Shown in pieces: positions 16,351 to 25,359 of a stretch of DNA of 64,000 nt. A model generated the notes under the pieces. That model ran no database searches and had not been told where the DNA came from. It worked only from the letters and a program-made list of their open reading frames with translations. The stretch covers positions 1 to 64,000 of the forward strand of contig JAHJNL010000054.1 of the NCBI GenBank assembly GCA_018820855.1. The letters are read 5' to 3'. Each line of letters begins with the position of its first letter. The first letter of the stretch is position 1. Position numbers and translations under genes: made by a program. The stretch comes from Pseudomonadota bacterium. GTDB taxonomy: Bacteria > Desulfobacterota > Desulfobulbia > Desulfobulbales > Desulfocapsaceae.

Positions 16351-17645
16351 GCAACACAGACAAAGCTCACAACTCAGATCTGAAAAAAACATTGGCCCTT
16401 GAGCCGCCACCTGGCAAGAGCAGGTATCTGAAGCATTTGCTTATATGGGGCCTGCTGCTCCTTGTGATCCTCTTTGTTGTTTTTAAATGGGGCATGGGGC
16501 AACACAGCTCAGAGATTGAATATAAGACCATGAAGGCCGAGCGCGGAGATTTCACCGTCATCGTTACTGCTACCGGAAACCTGGAGCCGACCAATCAGGT
16601 GGAAGTGGGTACCGAGGTCTCCGGTACTATCGAATCCGTGGCCGTGGATTATAACGATGTGGTCAAAGCAGGTGAGGTGTTGACGCGGCTTGATACCACC
16701 AAGCTTGAAGCCCAGGCAAACCAGTCCCTCGCAGCTGTGCAATCGGCGCGGGCTAATCTGCTGCAGACCCAGGCCACCCTGCTTGAGGCCGACACTGAGC
16801 TGCAGAGACTTGTGCATGTGCGTCAGCTCAGTGGGGGGAAATTGCCATCTGAACAGGATTTCCAGGCAGCAGAGGCATCATTCAAGCGCGGTCAGGCCAA
16901 CGTGGCCATGAGCCAGGCCAATATAGCCGAGGCGGAGGCCAAACTGCGGGTGGATCAGACCAATCTGGAAAAGGCCATTATCGTCTCGCCCATTAACGGC
17001 GTGGTTCTTGAACGCAGTGTGGAGCCGGGCCAGACAGTTGCTGCCTCGCTGCAGGCGCCGGTGCTCTTCACCCTGGCCGAAGATCTGACCAAAATGGAGC
17101 TTCATGTTGATGTGGATGAGGCCGATGTGGGGCAGGTGAAGGAGGGCCAGCAGGCCAGTTTTACGGTTGATGCCTATCCTGATCGCACTTTTCCGGCCCA
17201 TATTACCCAGGTACGCTACGGTTCCCAGTCAACGGAGGGGGTAGTGACCTATCTCACCGTCCTCAATGTGGACAATTCGGATCTCTCACTGCGGCCAGGC
17301 ATGACTGCCACGGCAGACATTGTCGTCAAACAGGTCAATGATGCCCTGCTGGTGCCCAATGCTGCCCTGCGTTATGCTCCGCCGCAGCAGGAGGAGAAGG
17401 TTGCCAGCTCAGCGGGCGGCAGTCTGCTCAGCAAACTTTTTCCCCGTCCTTCTCATACCAGGCCGAAAAAAAATGACGAGAGCGGTGACAGGAGAAAGCA
17501 GCGGGTCTATACTCTGCGCGATAACCAGTCTGTTGCAATACCTGTCACCACCGGCGCCACCAGCGGTATCATGACTGAAATTGTCAGTGGTGAGATCACC
17601 GCCGGTATGGAATTGATCATTGAATCAGTCAGTAAAGGGAAGTGA
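16347..17645 (+). CDS. MacA-like periplasmic adaptor (membrane-fusion protein)
   Basis: Bridges the inner-membrane ABC transporter and the outer-membrane channel. The 432-residue protein has a cytoplasmic N terminus, one TM helix (LLIWGLLLLVILFVVF), a lipoyl/barrel-sandwich domain split by a helical hairpin (VSGTIESVAVDYNDVVKAG ... IVSPINGVVLERSVEPG), a beta-barrel and a membrane-proximal domain. A charged insertion near residues 345-375 (RPKKNDESGDRRK) interrupts the C-terminal part. It overlaps the preceding gene by 4 bp (ATGA) and the next gene starts within its end. MacA-type membership is clear; the substrate could be a peptide, macrolide or siderophore. Confidence 0.92.
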   Translation: MSNTDKAHNSDLKKTLALEPPPGKSRYLKHLLIWGLLLLVILFVVFKWGMGQHSSEIEYKTMKAERGDFTVIVTATGNLEPTNQVEVGTEVSGTIESVAVDYNDVVKAGEVLTRLDTTKLEAQANQSLAAVQSARANLLQTQATLLEADTELQRLVHVRQLSGGKLPSEQDFQAAEASFKRGQANVAMSQANIAEAEAKLRVDQTNLEKAIIVSPINGVVLERSVEPGQTVAASLQAPVLFTLAEDLTKMELHVDVDEADVGQVKEGQQASFTVDAYPDRTFPAHITQVRYGSQSTEGVVTYLTVLNVDNSDLSLRPGMTATADIVVKQVNDALLVPNAALRYAPPQQEEKVASSAGGSLLSKLFPRPSHTRPKKNDESGDRRKQRVYTLRDNQSVAIPVTTGATSGIMTEIVSGEITAGMELIIESVSKGK

Positions 17646-18370
17646 CCATGCCAGCCGCGGAGCAGACAGAGCGTCATCCCCTGGTGGAACTGCAGGGTGT
17701 AACCAAGGTGTATGGTAGCGGCACTGCTGCCATGCGGGCTCTGCGCGGTGTAAGCCTGCGCATCGATGAAGGGGAATTCGTTGCTGTCATGGGGCCGAGC
17801 GGCTCCGGGAAATCCACCTGTATGAATATCCTCGGTTGTCTGGATACACCAACGGAGGGTAGATATCTGTTCAAGGATGTTGAGGTCGGCTCGCTGACAA
17901 GAAATCAACGGGCTTTGCTGCGGCGCCATCATCTGGGGTTTGTCTTTCAGGGTTTCAACCTGCTGAATCGTACCTCGGCCCTGGAAAACGTAGAACTCCC
18001 CTTGATTTATCGAGGTGTTAAGCTCGAAGAGCGCCGCAGCCGCGCCGGCAATGCCCTGGCTCTTGTGGGCCTTGCCGGTTGGGAATATCACACGCCTGGT
18101 GAACTTTCCGGCGGTCAGCAACAGCGGGTGGCCATTGCCCGGGCCATTGTTACCGAACCGGCCTTGCTCCTGGCCGACGAACCGACGGGTAATCTTGATA
18201 CGGCACGCAGTCTTGAGATCATGGAGCTTCTCACTTCATTTAATCAGGATCAGGGGATCACCATTGTCATGGTAACCCATGAACAGACAATGGCCCAATT
18301 TGCCAGACGGGTGGTGCAGTTTCAGGACGGTCTTGTCGTAACGGACAGGGTAAACGGGGAGGTGCGCTGA
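17642..18370 (+). CDS. ABC transporter ATP-binding protein, MacB/LolD type
   Basis: A 242-residue ATPase: Walker [11 protein letters not shown]-loop FVFQGFNLL, signature [14 protein letters not shown], Walker [13 protein letters not shown] and the H-loop VMVTHE. In enteric MacB the ATPase is fused to the permease; here it is a separate polypeptide and the permease gene follows with a 1-bp overlap. Powers the adjacent MacA-MacB-like pump by driving mechanotransmission across the envelope. Confidence 0.95.
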   Translation: MTMPAAEQTERHPLVELQGVTKVYGSGTAAMRALRGVSLRIDEGEFVAVMGPSGSGKSTCMNILGCLDTPTEGRYLFKDVEVGSLTRNQRALLRRHHLGFVFQGFNLLNRTSALENVELPLIYRGVKLEERRSRAGNALALVGLAGWEYHTPGELSGGQQQRVAIARAIVTEPALLLADEPTGNLDTARSLEIMELLTSFNQDQGITIVMVTHEQTMAQFARRVVQFQDGLVVTDRVNGEVR

Positions 18371-19575
18371 TGCTGATAAACACATTTTTTCTTGCCCTGC
18401 GGGAAATCCGGCGCAACGTCCTGCGTTCTTTTCTGACCATTCTCGGCATCGTCATCGGCGTCTCTGCGGTCATTGTCATGGTCACCATCGGTGGCGGTGC
18501 CACGGCTCAGGTCACCGAGCAGATAGCAAGTCTGGGAAGCAACCTGCTGATGATCCGGGTGGGTCAGCACATGGGTCCGGGACAGACATCAGCCGCTCCG
18601 TCCTTTGACCTTGACGATGCCCAGGCTCTTTTCAGGGAGATCCCTGCCATCACTGCGGTTGCCCCTTCGTCTTCCCAGAAAGTTACTGCGGTGTATGGCA
18701 ACGCCAACTGGTCCACTGCGGTAACTGGAATTGACAATGGTTTTTTTACGGTGCGCAACTGGACTGTTCAGGCCGGCCGCCAGTTTCTTGACACCGAGCT
18801 GCGGTCGGGCAAGGCGGTCTGCGTCATCGGGGCCACGGTTGCCAAAGAGCTTTTCGGACAGCAAAACCCCCTGGACAGCAAAATGCGTCTGGGTAATTTC
18901 TCCTGCCAGATTATCGGGTTGCTGGAGGCCAAAGGCCAGTCCACCTTCGGTTCCGATCAGGACGATCTTGTCCTTGTGCCGTTGCGAACCTTCCAGCGTC
19001 GTATCTCCGGCAATCAGGATATCAGTCTGATCCAGGTCTCTGTAGCTGAGGGCAGGTCAACGGACAAGGCCAAGAGTGATATCGAGTATCTCCTCCGTGA
19101 ACGGCGGCATATCTCGGGCTCTGAAAATGATAATTTTCAGGTCAGGGATTTAAAGGAAATCACCAAAATGCTCACCGGTACCACCCAGATACTTACCACC
19201 TTGCTGGGGGCGGTGGCGGCGGTCAGTCTGCTGGTGGGAGGTATAGGCATCATGAACATCATGCTGGTCTCGGTGACGGAACGTACCAGAGAAATCGGTA
19301 TTCGTTTGGCTATCGGTGCCCTGGAACGGGAGGTGCTCCTGCAGTTCCTGGTGGAGGCGGTGGTGCTTTCCTCTTTTGGCGGTCTGATCGGTATCCTGCT
19401 TGCCGTTTCAGCTTCCATCGGCCTTACCAAAATGTTGAATATTCCCTTTATCTTCAATCCGGGCATCATGGTTATTGCCTTTCTCTTTTCTGCTGCAGTG
19501 GGCGTCATTTTCGGTTTCTTTCCGGCCAGGAAGGCTGCTCGTCTTGACCCGATCGATGCCCTGCGTCACGAGTAG
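18370..19575 (+). CDS. MacB-like ABC transporter permease (FtsX superfamily)
   Basis: A 401-residue permease with one N-terminal TM helix (LRSFLTILGIVIGVSAVIVMVTI), a large periplasmic MacB_PCD domain (~50-270) and three C-terminal TM helices in the FtsX module, including GGIGIMNIMLVSVTERTREIG and the closing FFPARKAARLDPIDALRHE. This is the standard MacB permease plan without its fused ATPase. It completes the operon; an intergenic stretch follows. Confidence 0.94.
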   Translation: MLINTFFLALREIRRNVLRSFLTILGIVIGVSAVIVMVTIGGGATAQVTEQIASLGSNLLMIRVGQHMGPGQTSAAPSFDLDDAQALFREIPAITAVAPSSSQKVTAVYGNANWSTAVTGIDNGFFTVRNWTVQAGRQFLDTELRSGKAVCVIGATVAKELFGQQNPLDSKMRLGNFSCQIIGLLEAKGQSTFGSDQDDLVLVPLRTFQRRISGNQDISLIQVSVAEGRSTDKAKSDIEYLLRERRHISGSENDNFQVRDLKEITKMLTGTTQILTTLLGAVAAVSLLVGGIGIMNIMLVSVTERTREIGIRLAIGALEREVLLQFLVEAVVLSSFGGLIGILLAVSASIGLTKMLNIPFIFNPGIMVIAFLFSAAVGVIFGFFPARKAARLDPIDALRHE

Positions 19576-19617
19576 CCATGATGCTGCAGTTCTCCTCTCT
19601 TCATCCCAAAAAATAAA

Positions 19618-19646
19618 TCGAAAAGTAAGTTATGCTGTGATACAAT
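19618..19646 (+). promoter_or_regulatory. Possible promoter upstream of the EEP nuclease gene
   Basis: TCGAAA (19618-19623), a 17-bp spacer and TACAAT (19641-19646). The 302-bp gap (19576-19877) contains no gene I can support. It also holds one 34-nt sequence (19680-19713) that starts GTTGCAAAAGG and ends GATTGAAAC, resembling a solitary CRISPR repeat, discussed under findings. Confidence 0.35.
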
Positions 19647-19877
19647 AGTGTTATTACCAAATTGGAAGTACGGTTATTTGTTGCAAAAGGTGTTGAGATG
19701 GCACGATTGAAACCCTGTTGCGTGAAGTCGTTGCATTCCCTTCTCCCTCCTGAGCACGGCGTAATCCAATAGCTCATTGTCATCTTGTCACCTGGCAATC
19801 GGTTTCAGAATATTCACGGCCTGGTGACATCAAGGCAGAAATGAATGCAGTTCATGCAGTCATTAAGGAGGGAATTC

Positions 19878-20870
19878 ATGGGCACCATACGAGTAGCAAC
19901 CTTTAATGTCGAAAATCTTCTGCAGCGCTTTAACTTTCACAGTTATGGTCAGCTTTCTTCGGAGCGGGCACTGCGTCTGCTTGGAGTGGGGGAAGACACC
20001 CCGGAATACATGCCCCTTCGCAAATCCCTGGCCATTGCCCTGACCGATGACTCCAGACAGCAGACTGGCCAGGCCATCCGTGATACAGAGGCGGATATCA
20101 TCTGTCTGCAGGAGGTCGAGAATAAGACGATCCTTGACGATTTTCATCAATTTTATCTCAATCGAACAGGCTGTGCCCATTACGGTTGGCGTCGCTGCCT
20201 GGAAGGAAATGATACACGCGGTATTGATGTAGCGGTCATGTCCAGGCAACGGATCAAGGTCACCTCCCATGCTGAAGTCACCTTTGGTGATCTAGATCTT
20301 TTCAATGAAGAACTCTGTCAATACGGATTGAGCGAAGGGGAGTCGATCTTTCGTCGTGACTGTCTGGAAGTGACGGTTATGGTGGGTGCCAAACCCTTAT
20401 CCATCTTTGTCTGCCACTTTAAATCCATGTCCGGCGGAAGGGAGCAAACGCGCTGTGTGCGGGAAGCGGAGGCTGAAGCGGTGCGCCAAATCATTACCAA
20501 GTCTTTTCCCGACCCGGCCACTGGCGACTGGCTGATCGTAGGAGATCTCAATGACTATATCAGTGAGCCCGGGCATGGCCTGGGACCGCTGTTTGGTGAT
20601 GGTTTTGCCTGCAACCTTCTTGAACGTCTGCCTGAAGAAGAGCGTTGGACCCATTATTACCCGGGCGGCAACGCGAAACACCAGATCGATTATATCCTGG
20701 CCTCTCCTGCACTGGCGGCGTGGAATCCTTCTGCGGTGCCGACAGTTATCCGCGGTGGACAACCGTACCGGGTACCAGGTCTGGCTGAGCTAAGCAGGTA
20801 TCCCAGAACAGGCTATGACAGACCCAAGGCCAGCGATCATTGTCCGGTGGCCATCACCTTGGAACTTTAG
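19878..20870 (+). CDS. Endonuclease/exonuclease/phosphatase (EEP) family protein
   Basis: A 330-residue EEP-fold hydrolase. Metal and catalytic motifs in order: N-terminal RVATFNVENLL (Asn), LQEVEN (Glu), the central VCHFKS with the expected His, VGDLND and the terminal SDHCPVAI (Asp-His pair). EEP enzymes cut DNA, RNA or phosphoester headgroups; the exact substrate is unknown. The track starts at 19845, but ATG 19878 is preceded by AAGGAGGG. No signal peptide is visible. It lies 10 bp before the secreted RNase T2, which suggests a joint nucleic-acid-degrading role, an inference from position only. Confidence 0.88.
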   Translation: MGTIRVATFNVENLLQRFNFHSYGQLSSERALRLLGVGEDTPEYMPLRKSLAIALTDDSRQQTGQAIRDTEADIICLQEVENKTILDDFHQFYLNRTGCAHYGWRRCLEGNDTRGIDVAVMSRQRIKVTSHAEVTFGDLDLFNEELCQYGLSEGESIFRRDCLEVTVMVGAKPLSIFVCHFKSMSGGREQTRCVREAEAEAVRQIITKSFPDPATGDWLIVGDLNDYISEPGHGLGPLFGDGFACNLLERLPEEERWTHYYPGGNAKHQIDYILASPALAAWNPSAVPTVIRGGQPYRVPGLAELSRYPRTGYDRPKASDHCPVAITLEL

Positions 20871-20880
20871 GAGGAGAAAA

Positions 20881-21882
20881 ATGAAGAAAACACTTGTTGT
20901 ATCGCTTCTCTGGGGGCTGGTCGCCTTGCTCCCTGTTACAGGGATGGCAGAGATCCGGCTCGATGGCTATTTTATTGCCCAAGATACCTGCGAGGCCGTG
21001 CATTCGTTCAGAAACTACTCTAATCCCGGGAATGTTCGCCTGACCCTGGATACCGCCTATGAGCTCATGTCCAAGAACAAGGCGGAGGCCAGCCATTATC
21101 GAATCAGGGTCAAAAATGCCACTCCTTCTGAGCGATGGGTGGAGGCTGCCTGCGGCATAGTGCTCACCGATTGCCGGGAACAGGGCGTGGTGGTCACTCC
21201 TTCACCGCCTGATGATCCTGACGTCCCACCGACTCCTGCGGAGGGGCCTGCCTATCTCCTGGCCCTGAGCTGGCAGCCGGCCTTTTGCCAGACCCATCAG
21301 CAGAAGACAGAGTGCCAGACTCAGACCGTCGACCGTTATGACGCCAATCATTTCACCCTGCATGGTCTCTGGCCTCAGCCGCAAAACAATATCTACTGCA
21401 GTGTGTCCAACAACCACAAGAGGCTGGATGGCCGCAAGATGTGGGATCAGCTGCCGGTTCTGGCCATCACCGAGGAGACCTTCGGAAATCTGATTGAGAC
21501 CATGCCGGGTGTTGCTTCCTACCTCCACCGTCATGAGTGGATCAAGCACGGTACCTGTTACAGCAGCACTCCGGAGGAGTATTTTCGGGAATCCATCATG
21601 CTGGCCGACCAGGTCAACAACTCAGTGCTACGTGACTTTTTTGCCGCCAACATCGGGCAGAGTGTGGAAGTCAGCGACATCAAAGCCAAGTTCGATGAGG
21701 CATTCGGGGCCGGGGCCAGCAGCAAGCTGAAAGTCCATTGTACTGACGGCATGATCAGTGAACTGTGGATCAACCTCAAGGGTGAGGTGGAGAGTGATAC
21801 CTCCTTCTCATCTCTTCTGGAGAATGCGGAGCAGGCAGGTGCGGGATGTCAAAATGGAATCATCGATCCGGTGGGCTTTTGA
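20881..21882 (+). CDS. Secreted RNase T2 family ribonuclease with N-terminal extra domain
   Basis: An endoribonuclease of the T2 family. A signal peptide (MKKTLVVSLLWGLVALLPVTGMA) precedes a ~80-residue Cys-containing domain (DGYFIAQDTCEAV ... RWVEAACG), a Pro-rich linker (TPSPPDDPDVPPTPAEGP), and the catalytic domain with CAS I FTLHGLWPQ (His161) and CAS II HEWIKHGTC (His218, Glu219, Lys222, His223). All catalytic residues are present, so it should be active in the periplasm or outside. The start at 20881 has AGGAGGAG upstream; the track's earlier start lies inside the previous gene. Confidence 0.93.
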   Translation: MKKTLVVSLLWGLVALLPVTGMAEIRLDGYFIAQDTCEAVHSFRNYSNPGNVRLTLDTAYELMSKNKAEASHYRIRVKNATPSERWVEAACGIVLTDCREQGVVVTPSPPDDPDVPPTPAEGPAYLLALSWQPAFCQTHQQKTECQTQTVDRYDANHFTLHGLWPQPQNNIYCSVSNNHKRLDGRKMWDQLPVLAITEETFGNLIETMPGVASYLHRHEWIKHGTCYSSTPEEYFRESIMLADQVNNSVLRDFFAANIGQSVEVSDIKAKFDEAFGAGASSKLKVHCTDGMISELWINLKGEVESDTSFSSLLENAEQAGAGCQNGIIDPVGF

Positions 21883-21996
21883 GTATTGCTGGAGCAAATT
21901 GAAGATTTTGTCTCGGAAACGGCCCCCCCTGTGCGTATATCCACACCATGGGGGCGACATTTGCAGGAAGCGAGCACAGGATGTTGAGCTTTTTTT

Positions 21997-22087
21997 TGTG
22001 GGAGCGGCTTCAGCCGCGAATGGCGGTGTTGCGGGACGCGTTCCTGTTTGATTCATCTGGGTATTCGCGGCTGAAGCTGCTCCTACT
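21997..22087. repeat. REP-like inverted repeat, copy 2
   Basis: TGTGGGAGCGGCTTCAGCCG CGAA at the left and its inverted partner TTCGCGGCTGAAGCTGCTCC at the right, with a ~40-bp centre. Compared with copy 1 (10212-10310) the half-units are better preserved. A T8 run immediately precedes it. The 344-bp gap between the RNase T2 and beta-helix genes contains no gene besides this element. Confidence 0.8.
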
Positions 22088-22226
22088 ATAAGAGAGGGAC
22101 GCATGTTGTCGGGGCCTTGTTGTCAAGAGTACGGTTTTTGTGTAGAGCAGAAGTCCTGTTGATAGCTTCTTTTGATTGTGAAAGAGATGGCAACTTACTG
22201 AAATGATAATTTAATCAGGAGGAGTT

Positions 22227-23465
22227 ATGTGTCATAAGATATTTCAGCGCGAGGCTGTTTTAGCCGCTGCAGTCATTTTCTGTTTTAGTTCTTTCCTCTT
22301 GTGCGTTACAGCACTGGCGGATACCTATACGGTAAACGACACGGCCGATTATAACTTCCCTCCGCCCGATGATCGTGTCTGTTTGCGTTATGCCATCGAC
22401 CAGGCGAATAACCATCCTGGCAGTGACACCATAATCTTGCCGGCCGGAATCTATGTTCTCTCTGCCACAATCTCGACTACGACAGAAAATAATAACAAGC
22501 AAGGGGACCTGGATATACTGGATGACCTGACCATCAGCGGAGCCGGAGCGGAACAGACAATTGTAGATGGGAATGGTTTGGATCGAGTGTTTGATATCTA
22601 CGGCGATACGGTTTCTATGAGCGGGATGACCATCAGAAACGGCAAGGCGCCCACTGGAGACTTCGGCGGAGGAGGTATTCGGACTTCTAACGGGAACTTG
22701 ACGTTAGATAAGGTCATCGTCAGCAACAACCGTGTTGCAGCAGGAGGAGACGCCAATGACTACGGCGGCGGCGTGGGAAACAACGGAGTCTGTACCATCA
22801 TCAACAGTACCATCGCCAATAATGAAGCGTATAAAGGCGGTGGTCTCTCCAATAATGGGACAAGCATAGCTATTTTCATGAGTACCGTAAGCGGTAACAC
22901 AAGTACCGGGCTGGCAGGAGGCATTTTTGGCGGAAACGGCTTAACAATTGTGAACTCCACAATTAGCAGCAATAGTTCGATTTCAGGGACAGGTGGTATC
23001 TATAGTTTCGGTGCAAACACAATAATCTCCACCACGATCACCAATAATTCGTCGGCAAGTGGAACCGATGGATACTGTAACGGTACGGGCGGAACCCTGT
23101 CGGTGAAAAACAGCATCATCGCTCAGAATGGAAATGTTAATTGCTGCTATTCTACCGGGATGACGTCAAACGGATATAACCTTGAAGACACGGATACCTG
23201 CGGTTTTACCAACGCAAGCGACTTGATAAACAGTGATCCCAAGCTGCTCACCCTGCAAAATAACGGTGGACCTACCTTCACCCATGCCCTGCAGAGCAGT
23301 AGCCCTGCCATCGACGCAGGAACTTCTGTCTTTATGTTCGGAACCGATCAGCGGGGTCAAAAGCGTCCCTGCGGTGCTGGCTATGATATCGGTGCCTATG
23401 AAAAATGTTCAAGTCTTTTGCTCTTTATCCCGGCAATTACTGGAAACAGCAAATCAACTCATTGA
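22227..23465 (+). CDS. Secreted right-handed beta-helix protein with CSLREAI-like and choice-of-anchor Q-like regions
   Basis: A 412-residue exported protein. A signal peptide (ends about ALA-DTYT) is followed by a CSLREAI-like beginning (VNDTADYN...DDRVCLRYAIDQANN) and a Ser/Gly/Asn-rich parallel beta-helix with IVSNNRVAAGG and NSTIANNEAYKGGG-type rungs. The end matches the choice-of-anchor Q pattern (SPAIDAGTS ... RGQKRPCGAGYDIGAYE) and then a short hydrophobic stretch LLLFIPAITG. Such proteins are surface or extracellular; a polysaccharide or matrix role is possible. No catalytic residues can be assigned. AGGAGGAG precedes the ATG. Confidence 0.8.
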   Translation: MCHKIFQREAVLAAAVIFCFSSFLLCVTALADTYTVNDTADYNFPPPDDRVCLRYAIDQANNHPGSDTIILPAGIYVLSATISTTTENNNKQGDLDILDDLTISGAGAEQTIVDGNGLDRVFDIYGDTVSMSGMTIRNGKAPTGDFGGGGIRTSNGNLTLDKVIVSNNRVAAGGDANDYGGGVGNNGVCTIINSTIANNEAYKGGGLSNNGTSIAIFMSTVSGNTSTGLAGGIFGGNGLTIVNSTISSNSSISGTGGIYSFGANTIISTTITNNSSASGTDGYCNGTGGTLSVKNSIIAQNGNVNCCYSTGMTSNGYNLEDTDTCGFTNASDLINSDPKLLTLQNNGGPTFTHALQSSSPAIDAGTSVFMFGTDQRGQKRPCGAGYDIGAYEKCSSLLLFIPAITGNSKSTH

Positions 23466-23525
23466 CCAATATTGACACAGGGGGATTTGACAGGGGCAAA
23501 CTTGAATCGTGATTTTTCTTCTGGG

Positions 23526-24947
23526 TTATTTTATGGCCGGATCGCGTTGATGTTGCTTTGTTGCTTCGGAGATTTCACGGAATCTTTCCTGATTATGGAG
23601 AAATGCCTCGATTACAACCGGATCAAAGTGTTTGCCTGATTGGTTGATGATGAATTCAGTTGTTTTTGCATGTGACCAAGGTTCTTTATAAGTCCGTTTA
23701 CTGCGCAGGGCATCATAGACATCGGCCAGAGAGACAATGCGGGCTGAAAGGGGGATATCTTCTCCTTTCAGCCTGGTGGGATATCCGGTGCCGTCCCATT
23801 TTTCATGATGATAGAGGGCGATATTGCCGGCAAGAGACAGGTAGGAGTCTTTGCCGAATCGCTTGACAAATATCTCATTTCCCTGGTTGAGGGCATCCCA
23901 GGCAATAATAGTGTGTTTCTTGAGTTCCTCAAACTTGTCAATGCTCAACACGTTCTTCATGCACAGGATTTCCTTGGAGATTGCTGTTTTGCCGATGTCA
24001 TGGAGGGTTGAAGCCATGACCAGTTCCTGTATATATTTTTCTTTTCCCTGGTTGTGCAGATAGGTGGAGTAGGGAGAATCTTCCAGGAGGGTGGTGGCAA
24101 TGAGTTCTGTATAATAACGGATTCTGGTCAAGTGTCCACCGGTATCCATGTCATGATATTCGGCGAGGACGGCCAGAGACTCAATGGCCGTTTTTTGAGT
24201 GACCTGTAGTTCGCGGGTTTTTGCTGCTACGATCTGTTCAAGGTTCTGGTTGATGGTTTTAAGCTGGGCCTTGGCAGCCTTTTCCTTGAGAATCGCTCGG
24301 CTTGTATGAAAGACCATGATCAACACGATGCCGATCAGGATAAGGGAAATGACGATGTCGGCATATGCCTCTTTTTTGAACAGGGCGTCGAGTTCCTCTT
24401 TGCGTTCGGTGAGGTCATAGTAGAGTTCGAAGGCTCCGATAAATGTATTCTCGTACTTGATTGGGATATAGATTTCCGCCACGTCTCTGGCGACTACTCT
24501 TCCTTCCAGCGTTTTGTGGTTTTTGTTCACAATCTTGGAAAACATTTCTCCTTTGGCCACTATCTGGTGGAAATAGGCATGCTCATTCATTTTGCCGATA
24601 TCCTCTTTACTGCTGGAGAAAAGGATACGACCCTGTTTGGAAAAGAGTTTGATCTTTTCAAGGCCAAACTCAGCCATGATGGCGTTGGTATTGCTTTGCA
24701 GGATCTTGTTGATTACGATCTGATCCTGATCAAGCGTAATGAAGTGTTTGGTGAGATGACTGGCAGTTCTTTGGGATTCTTCTTCACTGTAAATGAGAAG
24801 TTTTTCACTGAATTGGGGGAGCACCAGAAAGTAGCTGCGCAGGAAAATAAAAACCGGGACACTGAGACTGATAAGCATGAAGGAACGCAACAGTCGATGT
24901 TGGAAAATATGGATGATAATAGAACGGATGGTATTAAACTCGGTCAT
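23526..24947 (-). CDS. Membrane sensor with HD-GYP domain (predicted c-di-GMP phosphodiesterase)
   Basis: Degrades cyclic di-GMP in response to an extracytoplasmic cue. TM1 is near the N terminus (SFMLISLSVPVFIFLRSYF), a Cache-like periplasmic sensor spans ~40-190, TM2 is VISLILIGIVLIMVF, a coiled-coil linker follows, then the HD-GYP domain with HDMDTGGHLTRI, the HD motif TLHDIGK and the GYP motif HHEKWDGTGYP. These motifs are intact. The track uses a TTG start at 24977; ATG 24947 (MTEFNTIRS) is preferred. It converges with the beta-helix gene. Confidence 0.9.
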   Translation of the reverse strand: MTEFNTIRSIIIHIFQHRLLRSFMLISLSVPVFIFLRSYFLVLPQFSEKLLIYSEEESQRTASHLTKHFITLDQDQIVINKILQSNTNAIMAEFGLEKIKLFSKQGRILFSSSKEDIGKMNEHAYFHQIVAKGEMFSKIVNKNHKTLEGRVVARDVAEIYIPIKYENTFIGAFELYYDLTERKEELDALFKKEAYADIVISLILIGIVLIMVFHTSRAILKEKAAKAQLKTINQNLEQIVAAKTRELQVTQKTAIESLAVLAEYHDMDTGGHLTRIRYYTELIATTLLEDSPYSTYLHNQGKEKYIQELVMASTLHDIGKTAISKEILCMKNVLSIDKFEELKKHTIIAWDALNQGNEIFVKRFGKDSYLSLAGNIALYHHEKWDGTGYPTRLKGEDIPLSARIVSLADVYDALRSKRTYKEPWSHAKTTEFIINQSGKHFDPVVIEAFLHNQERFREISEATKQHQRDPAIK

Positions 24948-25359
24948 TTGCTTTTCTTTATTATTACTGGAACACAATAGCGAAAGAAGAAAAAGTCAGT
25001 CGCAGCGTATGATGCTCAGATTCTGCTGGCCATCGTTTTCTTTTGTAAGCGGTCTCGGAATTATTTTTTGTTCTGTTATCTCGATGTGATGTGAAGCGCT
25101 TGCCCTCAATATGTTGAGCACAGGTACCTGGGTCATATGCTCTGAGGGAGCTTGCGGTGAAATTCTCTGCATCCCTCTATCGCCCTTGAAATAAATTATT
25201 TTACTAAAAATCCCACAATGTAGCAAGCGCCGGTTTCTCTGTTTGAGCTGTGGGGGGCGCGGCTGAAGTCCTTCCTTGGCATCTTGTTTCAGCCATCACA
25301 GGTTTGATTCTTATCTGATTGTGAGCGGTTGCTTGTGAAAACGGCCAGGGGGCGACGGC
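24948..25359. other. Gene-free intergenic region
   Basis: Between the HD-GYP gene and the dihydrouridine synthase gene (both minus strand) I see no protein or RNA gene. A short stretch around 25255-25275 (GCGCGGCTGAAGTCCTTCC) resembles one half of the REP-like units found elsewhere in the window but is degenerate and unpaired. Confidence 0.5.

Noticed and set aside
16347-19575. Reading the split ATPase and permease as a broken macB
   Set aside because: Both halves are complete with own starts and standard motifs, and split forms are common in the family; this is not a frameshift.
22227-23465. Beta-helix protein as a pectate lyase or adhesin
   Set aside because: The repeats support a beta-helix, but no catalytic residues or adhesin domains can be seen; a specific function would be invention.
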